Below, piece by piece: positions 7,472 through 16,489 of a DNA stretch of 34,438 nt (positions within the stretch are counted from its first letter, which is position 1; every line of letters starts with the position of its first letter). Made by a program: the position numbers and the translations under genes. Below the pieces are notes generated by a model, which saw nothing but the letters and a program-made list of their open reading frames with translations, did no database searches and was not told where the DNA came from. Origin of the DNA: Candidatus Omnitrophota bacterium (GTDB lineage Bacteria > Omnitrophota > Gorgyraeia > Duberdicusellales > 4484-171); the NCBI GenBank assembly GCA_024231025.1, contig JAAEQW010000332.1:1-34438 (forward strand), read 5' to 3'.

Positions 7472-9163
7472 CTAAACTGTTTCAATTTCTTCCGGATTAT
7501 TTATAACCTTTTCTTGAGAATTTTTTTTCATATAATACTCTTCGAAAATTCTCAACCCTTTTTTACGATTTGTTTTTTCTTTCTTCTTGTATTCACCTCC
7601 CTTTACGTTTTGAAAATAACCAAAATTCACACAGGATTTGCTGTTATTTCCTCTATAGATAAACCAACCTTGGCCGGGACTATTTAGATGTTTAACCCGG
7701 TCAGGGTGAAAGTAAAATTCTTTTACCCTGCGGTTGGAAGTTTCTCCTGTTGAGACTGCATTTCCAAATTTTCCTGGTGCCTTTCGCAAAGTTGACTCGA
7801 TATGCTCATAAGTACCGAAACTTTTTGCGACTAATTCGCAAAGTTCAGGATCGGTCTGCTTTAAATAGATTTTGTTTAAAGTATTTTCATCAATTCTTTT
7901 CATAAAGGGCTCAGAAATGTTTTTAAGATCACTTAAGCTTTGATGCGATAGCGTAACCATCATTCCGCTAGAACGGGCTTTATTTAAGACTTCGACAAAG
8001 CTTTCTTCGGCAAACGAAGCGTATTCATCGATAATCACACTAACTAAAATATCTTTCTCTATTTTCCCAATCTGTATCAACGAAGAAATATAACGTAAGT
8101 TTGCCTGTATCATTCGCGCGATACTTTTAGCTTGAACAGGATAGGCATTGGTAGGGAGTTGAAAGTAAACTATCTTTCTATTTTTTATAATATCAGTTAG
8201 GACAATATCTGGATCATCAACATTGAGGATCGGATCTTTATGATCCAAGAGGTAGTTATAAAATCCTGCCAAAACCTGCTTCCAAGATTCATCACGCTTA
8301 GCGTGGGTGGAAATGATCTCATTCAATATTTTTAAGTGAAGTACTCCCTCTCCCCCTTTGACTTTGCCGTTTATCGACATTCGTGCCTGATTGTTAGTGA
8401 GATAAGTGTAGACATCCATTACTGTAAATGGTTTACCTAGCGAATGCAGAACACCGAAGGCATTAGTGAAAATTGTTTTAGCAGTGTTACGGTAAAAGGA
8501 ATTTTCATCGGTAAAATTGTTGAAAAAAGCATCAACAATGATTTGTGGATCGCATTCGCCCACGTACAAAGGGTTATAACTACAAGATAATTCTTTGTAA
8601 GCTAGAGAAAATAACATAAAGTCATCTTCTCTGCCGATGCGTTTTAGCAAAGCGTTAAGCTTTTGGATAAAACTCATTTCGCCCTTAGCATCGATAATGA
8701 TGATCGGACGGTTTTTAATTGCATCTTGATAAACCAAAGGTAAAAAGATGCTTTCGGTCTTTCCTGTTCCAGTCATGCCTAAAATTTGCATATGATGACA
8801 ACGCTGGTTGTCATCTACACAAACTGTATCTTTATTCTTTGTTTCGGCATCAAGGCCAAGAAAGGTTTTGTCTTTGAACAGATCTTTTGATTGAATTAAT
8901 TTTTTCTCTAAATTAAAACTAATAAAAGGAATGTTAAGTTCTTTTTTTTTATCAAATTTTCCAAGTCCTTGCCTTAAAATCAGAACTTTATTTTTTAGTT
9001 TTTCCCAAAAATGCCCAGCTATAAAGTAGATAGTGTACCCTAAGATACAAGAGACAATTGCAAAGAACCAGAAATGCTGATTGTTTAAAGCAATGTGAAT
9101 CTCTCTTTCGAAACGAAAGTAAACCAATCCTAAAAGCAAAGCTATTGTAATTAAAATTTCCAT
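7472..9163 (-). CDS. Type IV coupling protein (VirD4/TraD/TraG-like ATPase)
   Basis: N-terminal TMs; Walker A GMTGTGKTES; IIIIDAKGE; VIIDEYASF; LSHQSLSDL. Confidence 0.9.
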   Translation of the reverse strand: MEILITIALLLGLVYFRFEREIHIALNNQHFWFFAIVSCILGYTIYFIAGHFWEKLKNKVLILRQGLGKFDKKKELNIPFISFNLEKKLIQSKDLFKDKTFLGLDAETKNKDTVCVDDNQRCHHMQILGMTGTGKTESIFLPLVYQDAIKNRPIIIIDAKGEMSFIQKLNALLKRIGREDDFMLFSLAYKELSCSYNPLYVGECDPQIIVDAFFNNFTDENSFYRNTAKTIFTNAFGVLHSLGKPFTVMDVYTYLTNNQARMSINGKVKGGEGVLHLKILNEIISTHAKRDESWKQVLAGFYNYLLDHKDPILNVDDPDIVLTDIIKNRKIVYFQLPTNAYPVQAKSIARMIQANLRYISSLIQIGKIEKDILVSVIIDEYASFAEESFVEVLNKARSSGMMVTLSHQSLSDLKNISEPFMKRIDENTLNKIYLKQTDPELCELVAKSFGTYEHIESTLRKAPGKFGNAVSTGETSNRRVKEFYFHPDRVKHLNSPGQGWFIYRGNNSKSCVNFGYFQNVKGGEYKKKEKTNRKKGLRIFEEYYMKKNSQEKVINNPEEIETV

Positions 9164-9167
9164 TATT

Positions 9168-9572
9168 TTATCTAGTTTCGACTCTTGATATCTTTTCTTC
9201 GAAACTTTTTCTTCGGCTGATAAGCTTACCTAGCTTCTTTTCCAACGAATTCAGTCCATCAGTTAAATCCTTTTTGCTTTCTAGGCTTGTTTCTGCCTTC
9301 TTCTCTTCTTTGATTGAACCTTCCTCCTGTAGATCCCAATGGCCGTCAGACAAAACTATATATCTGAAATGTCCTGCGACATAATCACCAGTATCAGGAT
9401 CAACATGAGCGCCAACCCAAACTTTACGGGTATCAGCAGAAATCCACTTACCGTCCCCTACTTTTGGGTATTCCTTTTGATTTAATTGCGCGGTTTGATA
9501 TATTATTGGTTGTTTTTGGGCAGCACAACCAGTTAAAACCGCGATTAACCCTAGTAACAATATTTTTTTCAT
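9168..9572 (-). CDS. Conjugation-associated lipoprotein (TraV/VirB7-like position)
   Basis: MKKILLLGLIAVLTGCAAQ lipobox; between VirB10 and VirD4. ATG 9572 preferred over the track start at 9602. Confidence 0.65.
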   Translation of the reverse strand: MKKILLLGLIAVLTGCAAQKQPIIYQTAQLNQKEYPKVGDGKWISADTRKVWVGAHVDPDTGDYVAGHFRYIVLSDGHWDLQEEGSIKEEKKAETSLESKKDLTDGLNSLEKKLGKLISRRKSFEEKISRVETR

Positions 9573-9585
9573 ATGACACCTCACT

Positions 9586-10524
9586 TTAAATTTTTCCCAC
9601 ATCGGCTTCTCTTTCGAAATAAACCATTAAAGCGCTACCGGCAACAACGATTGCGTAGCCGTCACTTTTCAATATTTGCTGTTGCACCCTTTGTGCTTCT
9701 TTTTCCATCGTGCTTGCAATTCCTTCTAAAATCGCATTACGGCTCGTTGACATGACCTCCTTTGCTCCAGTTAACTGTGATGTATACGTATCTTGCATAG
9801 ATAGCGCAAACGCCGCAAGAAAGTTGGTAGCCATTTCAACTAGCAACTTCTTATTTCGATTGTCAACGATAGTTCCGCGTAATCCCGCAGAGCCATCTTT
9901 TGAGAGCCCTAGGCCGTTGATGTTTACAGTTTTACCATCTTGGAAAACAGCAGAATGAAATTTAACAACTATCCGATCTCTCTGCTTACCTGGTGCGGCT
10001 GTCCCGTAGATTCTTGTTCCAAAAGGAAAAAGCAGTTTTTCATTAAAGTAAAAGTCTTCCCAGACTTGGGCAACTACTGGTGAATTGAAGTTATTGCTAA
10101 TAATATTGTAGATCAACAGGCACTTTACAGCGCTTCCAAGAGGCACAATCATTGATGTTTTATAATTTTTAGTATCGTCATAAACTACCATTGGCGCATC
10201 AACATCTTTAAAGAGTGTTTTTTTCGTTATAATTGATCGTTTACGGACGGAGGGTTTTTTTTCATTCAAAAAATCCTCCATATAAGAAAAACCTTTCTTC
10301 TTCTTCTCTTTTTGAATCGCTACATCAAGAATCTCCTCTTTTTTAATAGCCTGGACGCTCACTTTGGTGTTCTCTTTGTTTTTAATTCGTTTATTATCTT
10401 TTTTAACAAGAGAAGTTGTTCCGAAAACAAAGATTACAACTAGTCCTAAAGTCAAATAAGTTGGGGTGAATTTTCCCGAAATATTTTCCTTAAAAAATAA
10501 GTGGAGAATTTTTTTAGAAGACAT
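9586..10524 (-). CDS. VirB10/TrbI/TraB-like T4SS protein
   Basis: N-terminal TM; C-terminal GSAVKCLLIYNI...PFGTRIYGTAAPGKQRDRIVVKFHSAVFQDGKTVNINGLGLSKDGSAGLRG. Confidence 0.8.
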   Translation of the reverse strand: MSSKKILHLFFKENISGKFTPTYLTLGLVVIFVFGTTSLVKKDNKRIKNKENTKVSVQAIKKEEILDVAIQKEKKKKGFSYMEDFLNEKKPSVRKRSIITKKTLFKDVDAPMVVYDDTKNYKTSMIVPLGSAVKCLLIYNIISNNFNSPVVAQVWEDFYFNEKLLFPFGTRIYGTAAPGKQRDRIVVKFHSAVFQDGKTVNINGLGLSKDGSAGLRGTIVDNRNKKLLVEMATNFLAAFALSMQDTYTSQLTGAKEVMSTSRNAILEGIASTMEKEAQRVQQQILKSDGYAIVVAGSALMVYFEREADVGKI

Positions 10525-11335
10525 ATTCTTTACCTCCGATCCCTACGCCAATGATGAAGTTATTATCCAGAGAAACATAGGTGTTTTTTAAAACTATCCA
10601 GCCGTCAGTTTCTTTCATTCCTCCTAACATATCGGAGTCAAAACAAACGTATGCTGGACGAAATTTCTTACCGTTAATATAGAGAAAAGTCTGTTTTCCG
10701 TTTAGTTTCATCGGTTGCGGTTGTTTATTTTGCACAGTAATATGCACAACCAAGTAGTGCGGATTAAAATGGGTGAATCCTTCGATAGTCTTAAGAACGT
10801 ATTGCGTGTTTTCTTGTTTGCGATAAATGTTTTTTCTAGTTAATGTGTGGCGATTAATTGCGCCAAACTCAGAAAGAACGTTATAATTTTTGGTAGCCTT
10901 GAGCAGTTCTTTTACAGGGATTGATTTAGGGCTTTTGTCAGCTTGGCTATAAGCTTCTTTTACATCGATTACATAATCAAGGTTCTTTAAGGGGCCAATG
11001 ATAGTCTTGTAATTAAATCTTCTTGTTTGGGTATAAACAAAGAGATTACTTTCCCCATGTTCAGCCAAAGGCTTAACGATCACTATCTTTGAATTTTTAG
11101 GTACTTCTATTCTAAACAAAGAGCTATCTCCCAAAGTAACCATGATTGGTTTTTCAGGAAATTCTAAAACTGTGCAGTACCCAACGGTTGTATTAATATC
11201 GACTACATCATCCTCAGTCGGCATTTCATAAGTAATTTTTGCACTATCAACAAACTCGCTACTGACAAATGTGCTTTCTTGAGCGCATAATGGCAAACAA
11301 ACAAGCGACAAGATGATTAGAACTAGTTTTCTCAT
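10514..11335 (-). CDS. VirB9/TrbG/TraK-like T4SS protein
   Basis: Signal peptide; beta-rich; LFVYTQTRRFNYKTIIG; position directly upstream of VirB10. Confidence 0.65.
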   Translation of the reverse strand: MRKLVLIILSLVCLPLCAQESTFVSSEFVDSAKITYEMPTEDDVVDINTTVGYCTVLEFPEKPIMVTLGDSSLFRIEVPKNSKIVIVKPLAEHGESNLFVYTQTRRFNYKTIIGPLKNLDYVIDVKEAYSQADKSPKSIPVKELLKATKNYNVLSEFGAINRHTLTRKNIYRKQENTQYVLKTIEGFTHFNPHYLVVHITVQNKQPQPMKLNGKQTFLYINGKKFRPAYVCFDSDMLGGMKETDGWIVLKNTYVSLDNNFIIGVGIGGKEYVF

Positions 11336-11919
11336 TGCTTGCCTCCTTCACTTTCGTTTATACTCTCAACAATTAAACCGAAAGGGTTGTCTTTTGTAGG
11401 AGTTATTTTATTAATAGTTATGGTGTATTCTGCACCAAAAACTTTGCTCTTATCTTTAGCCAATAAAGTCTTTGATCCAACAACCTTAACTATGAATGGA
11501 GAGCTCTTTTTTACTATGGAAATATCTTCAATAGAAAATTGTTGGAAGACGTTATTACTAATTAGTCTCTGTTTATTCTTTGAATATGCTTCCAAGGCAG
11601 TTTTCTTAGGAACATCACCGAGATAGACCTTGATATCATGAATTTGTTTTGCCAATGTATCTGGACCAAAGGTAAGGTAATTGTTAACTACTATTCGAAC
11701 AAAACTCGATAGCATTTCTTCGGTTAATTCGAAATCCTTACTTGCCAAGAATAAAGGTACATTAGCATCATTAACATAGACCATTGCAGCAGGACGATTT
11801 ATTGTTTTAAATACCGCTCCTGCTAGGCAAAGAGATATCGCAATTGCAATGATTAAAGCAATTGCTAAAGTGTGATTGTTTTTTTCCAAGATACTTACTC
11901 TAAATGCCAAACCGCTCAT
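11332..11919 (-). CDS. VirB8/TraE-like T4SS protein
   Basis: Single N-terminal TM followed by a ~150-aa periplasmic domain; gene order. Confidence 0.65.
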   Translation of the reverse strand: MSGLAFRVSILEKNNHTLAIALIIAIAISLCLAGAVFKTINRPAAMVYVNDANVPLFLASKDFELTEEMLSSFVRIVVNNYLTFGPDTLAKQIHDIKVYLGDVPKKTALEAYSKNKQRLISNNVFQQFSIEDISIVKKSSPFIVKVVGSKTLLAKDKSKVFGAEYTITINKITPTKDNPFGLIVESINESEGGKQ

Positions 11920-13124
11920 TACTTTCCTCCTTTTCTTATTTTATCTACCATAGGATTTTCTAATCTAAAAGACCGCATACCTTCAACAGGTTTTACCGCC
12001 TTTGCCATTTTCCCAATCGCATTTCGGGTAACACCATAAACTTTTGATTTAATATTTCGTGTCTGCTGCGAAGCACCTTTCACCAATTTTGCTTCCTGGA
12101 AAGTTGGTTTATAGCCAACCTTTTTTCCGACGCCTTTAATTGCTCCTGAAAAGCCACCTCGCATTCCCCCCGCCATCATCCCAGCTACTCCGGCTAAAGG
12201 AGCAAGCTTCGGAGAAAGTTTAGCCCCGAGAAAATTGGCATTACCACTTTTAACAGCATTTGCTGCTTTTGCCGCGACTTGCGGTCCTGCGCCCATTGCT
12301 CCGCCTAATGCTCCAGCTCCACCTCTTATGCCAACTGGAGTAGCCATTCTCATTGTAGAGAAAGCCATTGTTGTCGCACCAGTCCCCGCAAATGAAGCTG
12401 CTGCGCCTATTCCCATTCCAGTAGCAAGAGCAGACACAATCATCGGAACAAAAATTATCACAAACCCTACCGCAAAGTTAAAGCCGACAAAATCTTCTAG
12501 TCCCGCACCAGAAGAACCGTAAATGTTGCCCGCCTTCACAGCTAAAGATAAAACAAGACCCCAGATAATTGGCCAAGATAAGGTTGAAATAAAACTTGTG
12601 TACCAACCACTAAAAATTCGGCTACCAAATCCAAAAACAATGAATGGTATTAGCAACGGACCAATAACTTTCAAGATTGCTAAGAGCATTCTTCGGATGA
12701 TAGACATAACTTTTAACGCTAGAGAGTTAAAAATAAAAGAAAAACTGGTGACTAGGTTATTCGTCGCGGATTTTCCAAAATTCCGAAACATATCTCCCCA
12801 ATCCCTTTTTACATTGTCAGCATATTCTTTATGTGCAGTTTGATTCATTTTGGCATAGTTGGAGATCCAATCCTGATTTGGATTCACACGCTCATTTAAA
12901 CTTACAACCATGTTTTCAGTTACATCAATCAAAGGAACATAATTTTGTAAAAGAAGAAACGCCAAAGTTAATCTTACGAACAAAGACGTAAACCCACCTT
13001 TCCCGCTTACCGAACCTAAATAGGTTGAAACTGTTGCGATAATAAAGAATGTGCCAAGCAACAGCCTTCCAACGGTTACCATGTGATTGACCTGCTGTAG
13101 TATAAAACCTGTGAGATCGCTCAT
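11919..13124 (-). CDS. VirB6/TrbL-like polytopic membrane protein
   Basis: Multiple TM segments, then a Gly/Ala-rich and basic C-terminal tail; gene order. Confidence 0.8.
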   Translation of the reverse strand: MSDLTGFILQQVNHMVTVGRLLLGTFFIIATVSTYLGSVSGKGGFTSLFVRLTLAFLLLQNYVPLIDVTENMVVSLNERVNPNQDWISNYAKMNQTAHKEYADNVKRDWGDMFRNFGKSATNNLVTSFSFIFNSLALKVMSIIRRMLLAILKVIGPLLIPFIVFGFGSRIFSGWYTSFISTLSWPIIWGLVLSLAVKAGNIYGSSGAGLEDFVGFNFAVGFVIIFVPMIVSALATGMGIGAAASFAGTGATTMAFSTMRMATPVGIRGGAGALGGAMGAGPQVAAKAANAVKSGNANFLGAKLSPKLAPLAGVAGMMAGGMRGGFSGAIKGVGKKVGYKPTFQEAKLVKGASQQTRNIKSKVYGVTRNAIGKMAKAVKPVEGMRSFRLENPMVDKIRKGGK

Positions 13125-13876
13125 CGTATACTAAAATCCTCCATTGTATTTATCTCTAAAAATCTTCCAACTCCCTTTATCTCTTCTTCAAAATCTGCGA
13201 TCTTTGCTTTTCTTTCTCGAGTTCTATTAGAAAATTCGACTGATTGTGATTTTGCCATTTGTGACATTAGATAAAGCATTTGGTTTTGCAGCTCAAGCAA
13301 ATGAGCAAGCTCTTCAGCAATTTGGCGAAGCGCTGCTTTTTCATTTACTCCACGAGCGCCTTCTGCCATTTGACGGGCATAATTAGAGTTCTCGTCATAT
13401 TTTTTTTGAAAGCTTTCGGCTAACGAATACGATTTAGTATTTGTTTTGTCGGAAACTGCCAAACTAGCAAAGGTTTTGTTTATATCGCCGACTAAGTCTA
13501 ATGTTTTGTTCATGTCGCCAAAAATTTCTTTCCACTCTTGTTCAAAATTGCCCATGTTTTCAATATTAGCGCTTATTCCTTCGTAGAACTCCCTGTTTTT
13601 TAGCCACTGATTACGTAGATCACCAATTACCCCTACCGCCTCTAATCCTTCTCGTTTCCATTCGGCAACATCAGTCATTTTCTGAAGTTGATCCAATTGA
13701 CCGCGAAGGTTTTCTAATTGCTCTAACATGTTCTGTAAGCTTTCAAAATGATGGGCTAAATCCTTTGCGGTTTGATTCTCTATCGCAGCGACCACCGCAA
13801 CGGTGTCAAACCCGCAATAACCATTAGTAACAGGGGGTAAGCACGCAATAATAAGAAGCAAAGCTAATCTTTTCAT
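13121..13876 (-). CDS. VirB5/TrbJ-like periplasmic T4SS protein
   Basis: Signal peptide and coiled coil: HHFESLQNMLEQLENLRGQLDQLQKMTD. Confidence 0.7.
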   Translation of the reverse strand: MKRLALLLIIACLPPVTNGYCGFDTVAVVAAIENQTAKDLAHHFESLQNMLEQLENLRGQLDQLQKMTDVAEWKREGLEAVGVIGDLRNQWLKNREFYEGISANIENMGNFEQEWKEIFGDMNKTLDLVGDINKTFASLAVSDKTNTKSYSLAESFQKKYDENSNYARQMAEGARGVNEKAALRQIAEELAHLLELQNQMLYLMSQMAKSQSVEFSNRTRERKAKIADFEEEIKGVGRFLEINTMEDFSIR

Positions 13877-14313
13877 TGCAATGTCTCCACTGTTTCATAA
13901 TGACCTTCATAAACAACACCGTTAATCTCTCTTTTTGGCACTTTTACCTTGATAAATTTGCTATATAACGGTTGTTTTTCTTTTTTGCCAGTATTATTCT
14001 GCCAATTTTCCCTTGCAACATTAACTTGAGCGGATCTATAGCCTTTGCTATAGCCTTTATCGTATTGGCTCTTGTTCTCTTTTGTCTGCATTCCGTAAAG
14101 CATACCTCCTGCTAACATTCCCCCTGCTCCTCCAAGCATCATGCCTTGTTGTTTTATATCATCGTCTTTGCCTTCCCCATAAAAATAGCCTGCGCCAGTT
14201 CCTAAACCTGCTCCTGCCGCATGGTAAGCAACCTTTTTGAAACTAGCACAACCAGACACAACAATAACAATTAACGCTAAGTTCATAAATGTAAAAATTT
14301 TATTACCATACAT
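13873..14313 (-). CDS. Glycine-zipper lipoprotein
   Basis: Lipobox VVSGCASF; GAGLGTGAGYFYGEG...GMMLGGAGGMLAGGMLYG. Confidence 0.65.
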   Translation of the reverse strand: MYGNKIFTFMNLALIVIVVSGCASFKKVAYHAAGAGLGTGAGYFYGEGKDDDIKQQGMMLGGAGGMLAGGMLYGMQTKENKSQYDKGYSKGYRSAQVNVARENWQNNTGKKEKQPLYSKFIKVKVPKREINGVVYEGHYETVETLQ

Positions 14314-16489
14314 CTGCTTCCACCTCTTCCTCGTTTACTGCGTTTTCCCCTAAAACTGTCACCGCAAGCATACCTGCTGCGATCCCAAACGCACCATAAT
14401 TATTACCTTCTTCATCTAAGATCTCTTCTTCAGCCTCTAAAGAGAGAGAGTCCGTCTGACTATTAGCAGTTAAAGTGGGGTTGCTTGAAGTAGTTCCTTC
14501 GGAAGAATCTTCATTATTATTCTCAGCAGCATCATCTTCATCTGCGTTTCCGCCTTCATCTTCATCTGCGTTTCCGCCTTCATCTTCATCATCTGCGTCG
14601 TCGTCTTCTTCATCATCGGTTCCGTCTTCCTCTGTGTCGTCTTCTTTCGAGACAACCGCATCATTAGTAAGCGTAACTGTTCGCCCTCGTAAGCTTATTT
14701 CATCTTCAATAACAGCTATTGCTCCTGTAGATGTCTCAAAAGTCAAATCATCGTAATCTATTTTTGTATAAAAAGAATATCCGGATTCTCCCGCTATCTC
14801 TTCTGCTAAACCAAGCTGAACCAAATATCTCTTTTCTTGTGTAGCCAACGCTGAATCAAATACTAATCGTGCACGATTGTTGAAAAAGGTAGATGTTGAA
14901 CTCAAGCTCACATCTCCGCTAGAAACTTCCCCGTCATTATTTGTGTCTTCGAAAATTTCAATGGAATCAAAATGGGAATAGTTATCTCCCTGCATACCAA
15001 CAATATCGATTATTGCACCTCCAAAAGTAACTGTTCCTTCGCTTTCTAATGAGAAATCAATAAGTGTAACTGTTTCTCCAACGGGAGACTCCTCATATGT
15101 AGCATCAAAAAGTGTTGTGTAATCCATGCTTATTCGTGGAATGCCGTCCATTGTAAATGTCTCTGATATGAGATATGACGGTTGTCCACTTTGCTTTTCA
15201 GCCAAAGCAGATGAATAAGCACTTTGCACCACCAAACTATCGGTATCGACTTCTAAATCAAAGAGTAGTGTTTCTCCTAAAGCCAATATGTCTACATCGA
15301 TTGCAACTAAATAACGCTTGGTTGCAGAATCCAATCCGGAAACGAAACTCAATACATTGCCTATGCCAACACTAGCGTTTGCCACAAGCAAAACATCACC
15401 AACATCAACTAATCTATTAAGGTTTGTATCTTCATAAATTTTAATACTGCTGATATGGTCAACAATACTACTATCTTCGGCAACAAAGTTAGCGGTAATT
15501 TCTTTAAACTCCACATTGCCATCACTAGTTACAGAGAATGTTAAAATTTCCCAATCTGATAGGCTTTCCTTGATTGTTTTACTTTGGATAGTTACTTTGT
15601 TTACGCTAAAAGAAGATGTGCCGTCCATTGTAAATGTCTCAGATGAAATATAAGCAGGTTGACCACTTCTTTTCTCGGCAGCTAATGTTGTCGTATTACT
15701 TTTTATCTCGATATCATCAGTATTTATCTCTACCCTGAAAGTAACTTCCCTGTCCAAAGTTTCTATATCGGTATCTACCCCGATCAGAAAACGCTTTGTA
15801 GTAGAATAGATATCCCTAGCAACTGTAAAAGCATTCTCCCCACTTACCCCTGCCAAAGTGCTAACTAGAGTGTCTCCAGCATCAATTGAACCATTACTAT
15901 TCTGATCAATATAAAGCTTTATTTTCGAAAGATATTGCAAAGCACTATTCTCGCTTGGAATAACTTTTACTTTCAAGCTACGCAAAGCAACTTTGGCAAA
16001 GGTAGAAAGGGAGAAACCTAGAACTGTTAAATCGGCTGCATCCTCGGTGATCTTTTGACCGGGTACACCGACCTCATTTACTGTAAAAGTAGGATAAATA
16101 TAATAAGTATAAGTTGTATCGGTTGTTGCCTGGGCAAGCATATTGCTTTCACCTTCAGCGAAAGCAACGGTAAATATTCGATCAGCAAATTTGCTTTCAT
16201 CAAAATTTACCATAACTTGACTAAGGTCATAGGGCAAATAAACATCATAATTATCATTGTTCAGCCAATAGCTAAGGCTAACTCCACCAACACCGTATTG
16301 AATACCTGTCATATTATAAAAATCACTACCAATATTCGGATCAATCCAAAACAACGCTCGTGTGGGCTCATTGAATGTAAAAGGAGAATTAAATGTCTCA
16401 TCTGTATGATAAACATCGCCTCCGGCAAAAACATAACCATGTAACAACAAAACTGCTAAACAGATCACAACTAAAAATAGCTTACGCAT
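14303..16489 (-). CDS. Large secreted repeat protein with EF-hand/dockerin-like loops and acidic tract
   Basis: Signal peptide MRKLFLVVICLAVLLLHGYVFAGG; AGGAGG SD before ATG 16489; YIDQNSNGSIDAGD, YEDTNLNRLVDVGD, FEDTNNDGEVSSGD; tail DDEEDDDADDEDEGGNADEDEGGNADEDD. Confidence 0.75.
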   Translation of the reverse strand: MRKLFLVVICLAVLLLHGYVFAGGDVYHTDETFNSPFTFNEPTRALFWIDPNIGSDFYNMTGIQYGVGGVSLSYWLNNDNYDVYLPYDLSQVMVNFDESKFADRIFTVAFAEGESNMLAQATTDTTYTYYIYPTFTVNEVGVPGQKITEDAADLTVLGFSLSTFAKVALRSLKVKVIPSENSALQYLSKIKLYIDQNSNGSIDAGDTLVSTLAGVSGENAFTVARDIYSTTKRFLIGVDTDIETLDREVTFRVEINTDDIEIKSNTTTLAAEKRSGQPAYISSETFTMDGTSSFSVNKVTIQSKTIKESLSDWEILTFSVTSDGNVEFKEITANFVAEDSSIVDHISSIKIYEDTNLNRLVDVGDVLLVANASVGIGNVLSFVSGLDSATKRYLVAIDVDILALGETLLFDLEVDTDSLVVQSAYSSALAEKQSGQPSYLISETFTMDGIPRISMDYTTLFDATYEESPVGETVTLIDFSLESEGTVTFGGAIIDIVGMQGDNYSHFDSIEIFEDTNNDGEVSSGDVSLSSTSTFFNNRARLVFDSALATQEKRYLVQLGLAEEIAGESGYSFYTKIDYDDLTFETSTGAIAVIEDEISLRGRTVTLTNDAVVSKEDDTEEDGTDDEEDDDADDEDEGGNADEDEGGNADEDDAAENNNEDSSEGTTSSNPTLTANSQTDSLSLEAEEEILDEEGNNYGAFGIAAGMLAVTVLGENAVNEEEVEADVW

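Noticed and set aside
12235-12522. Plus-strand Ala/Pro-rich ORF
   Set aside because: Antisense to the Gly/Ala-rich tail of the VirB6-like gene.
14475-14756. Plus-strand Ser-rich ORF
   Set aside because: Antisense of the acidic repeat tract; composition is a by-product of GAT/GAA repeats.
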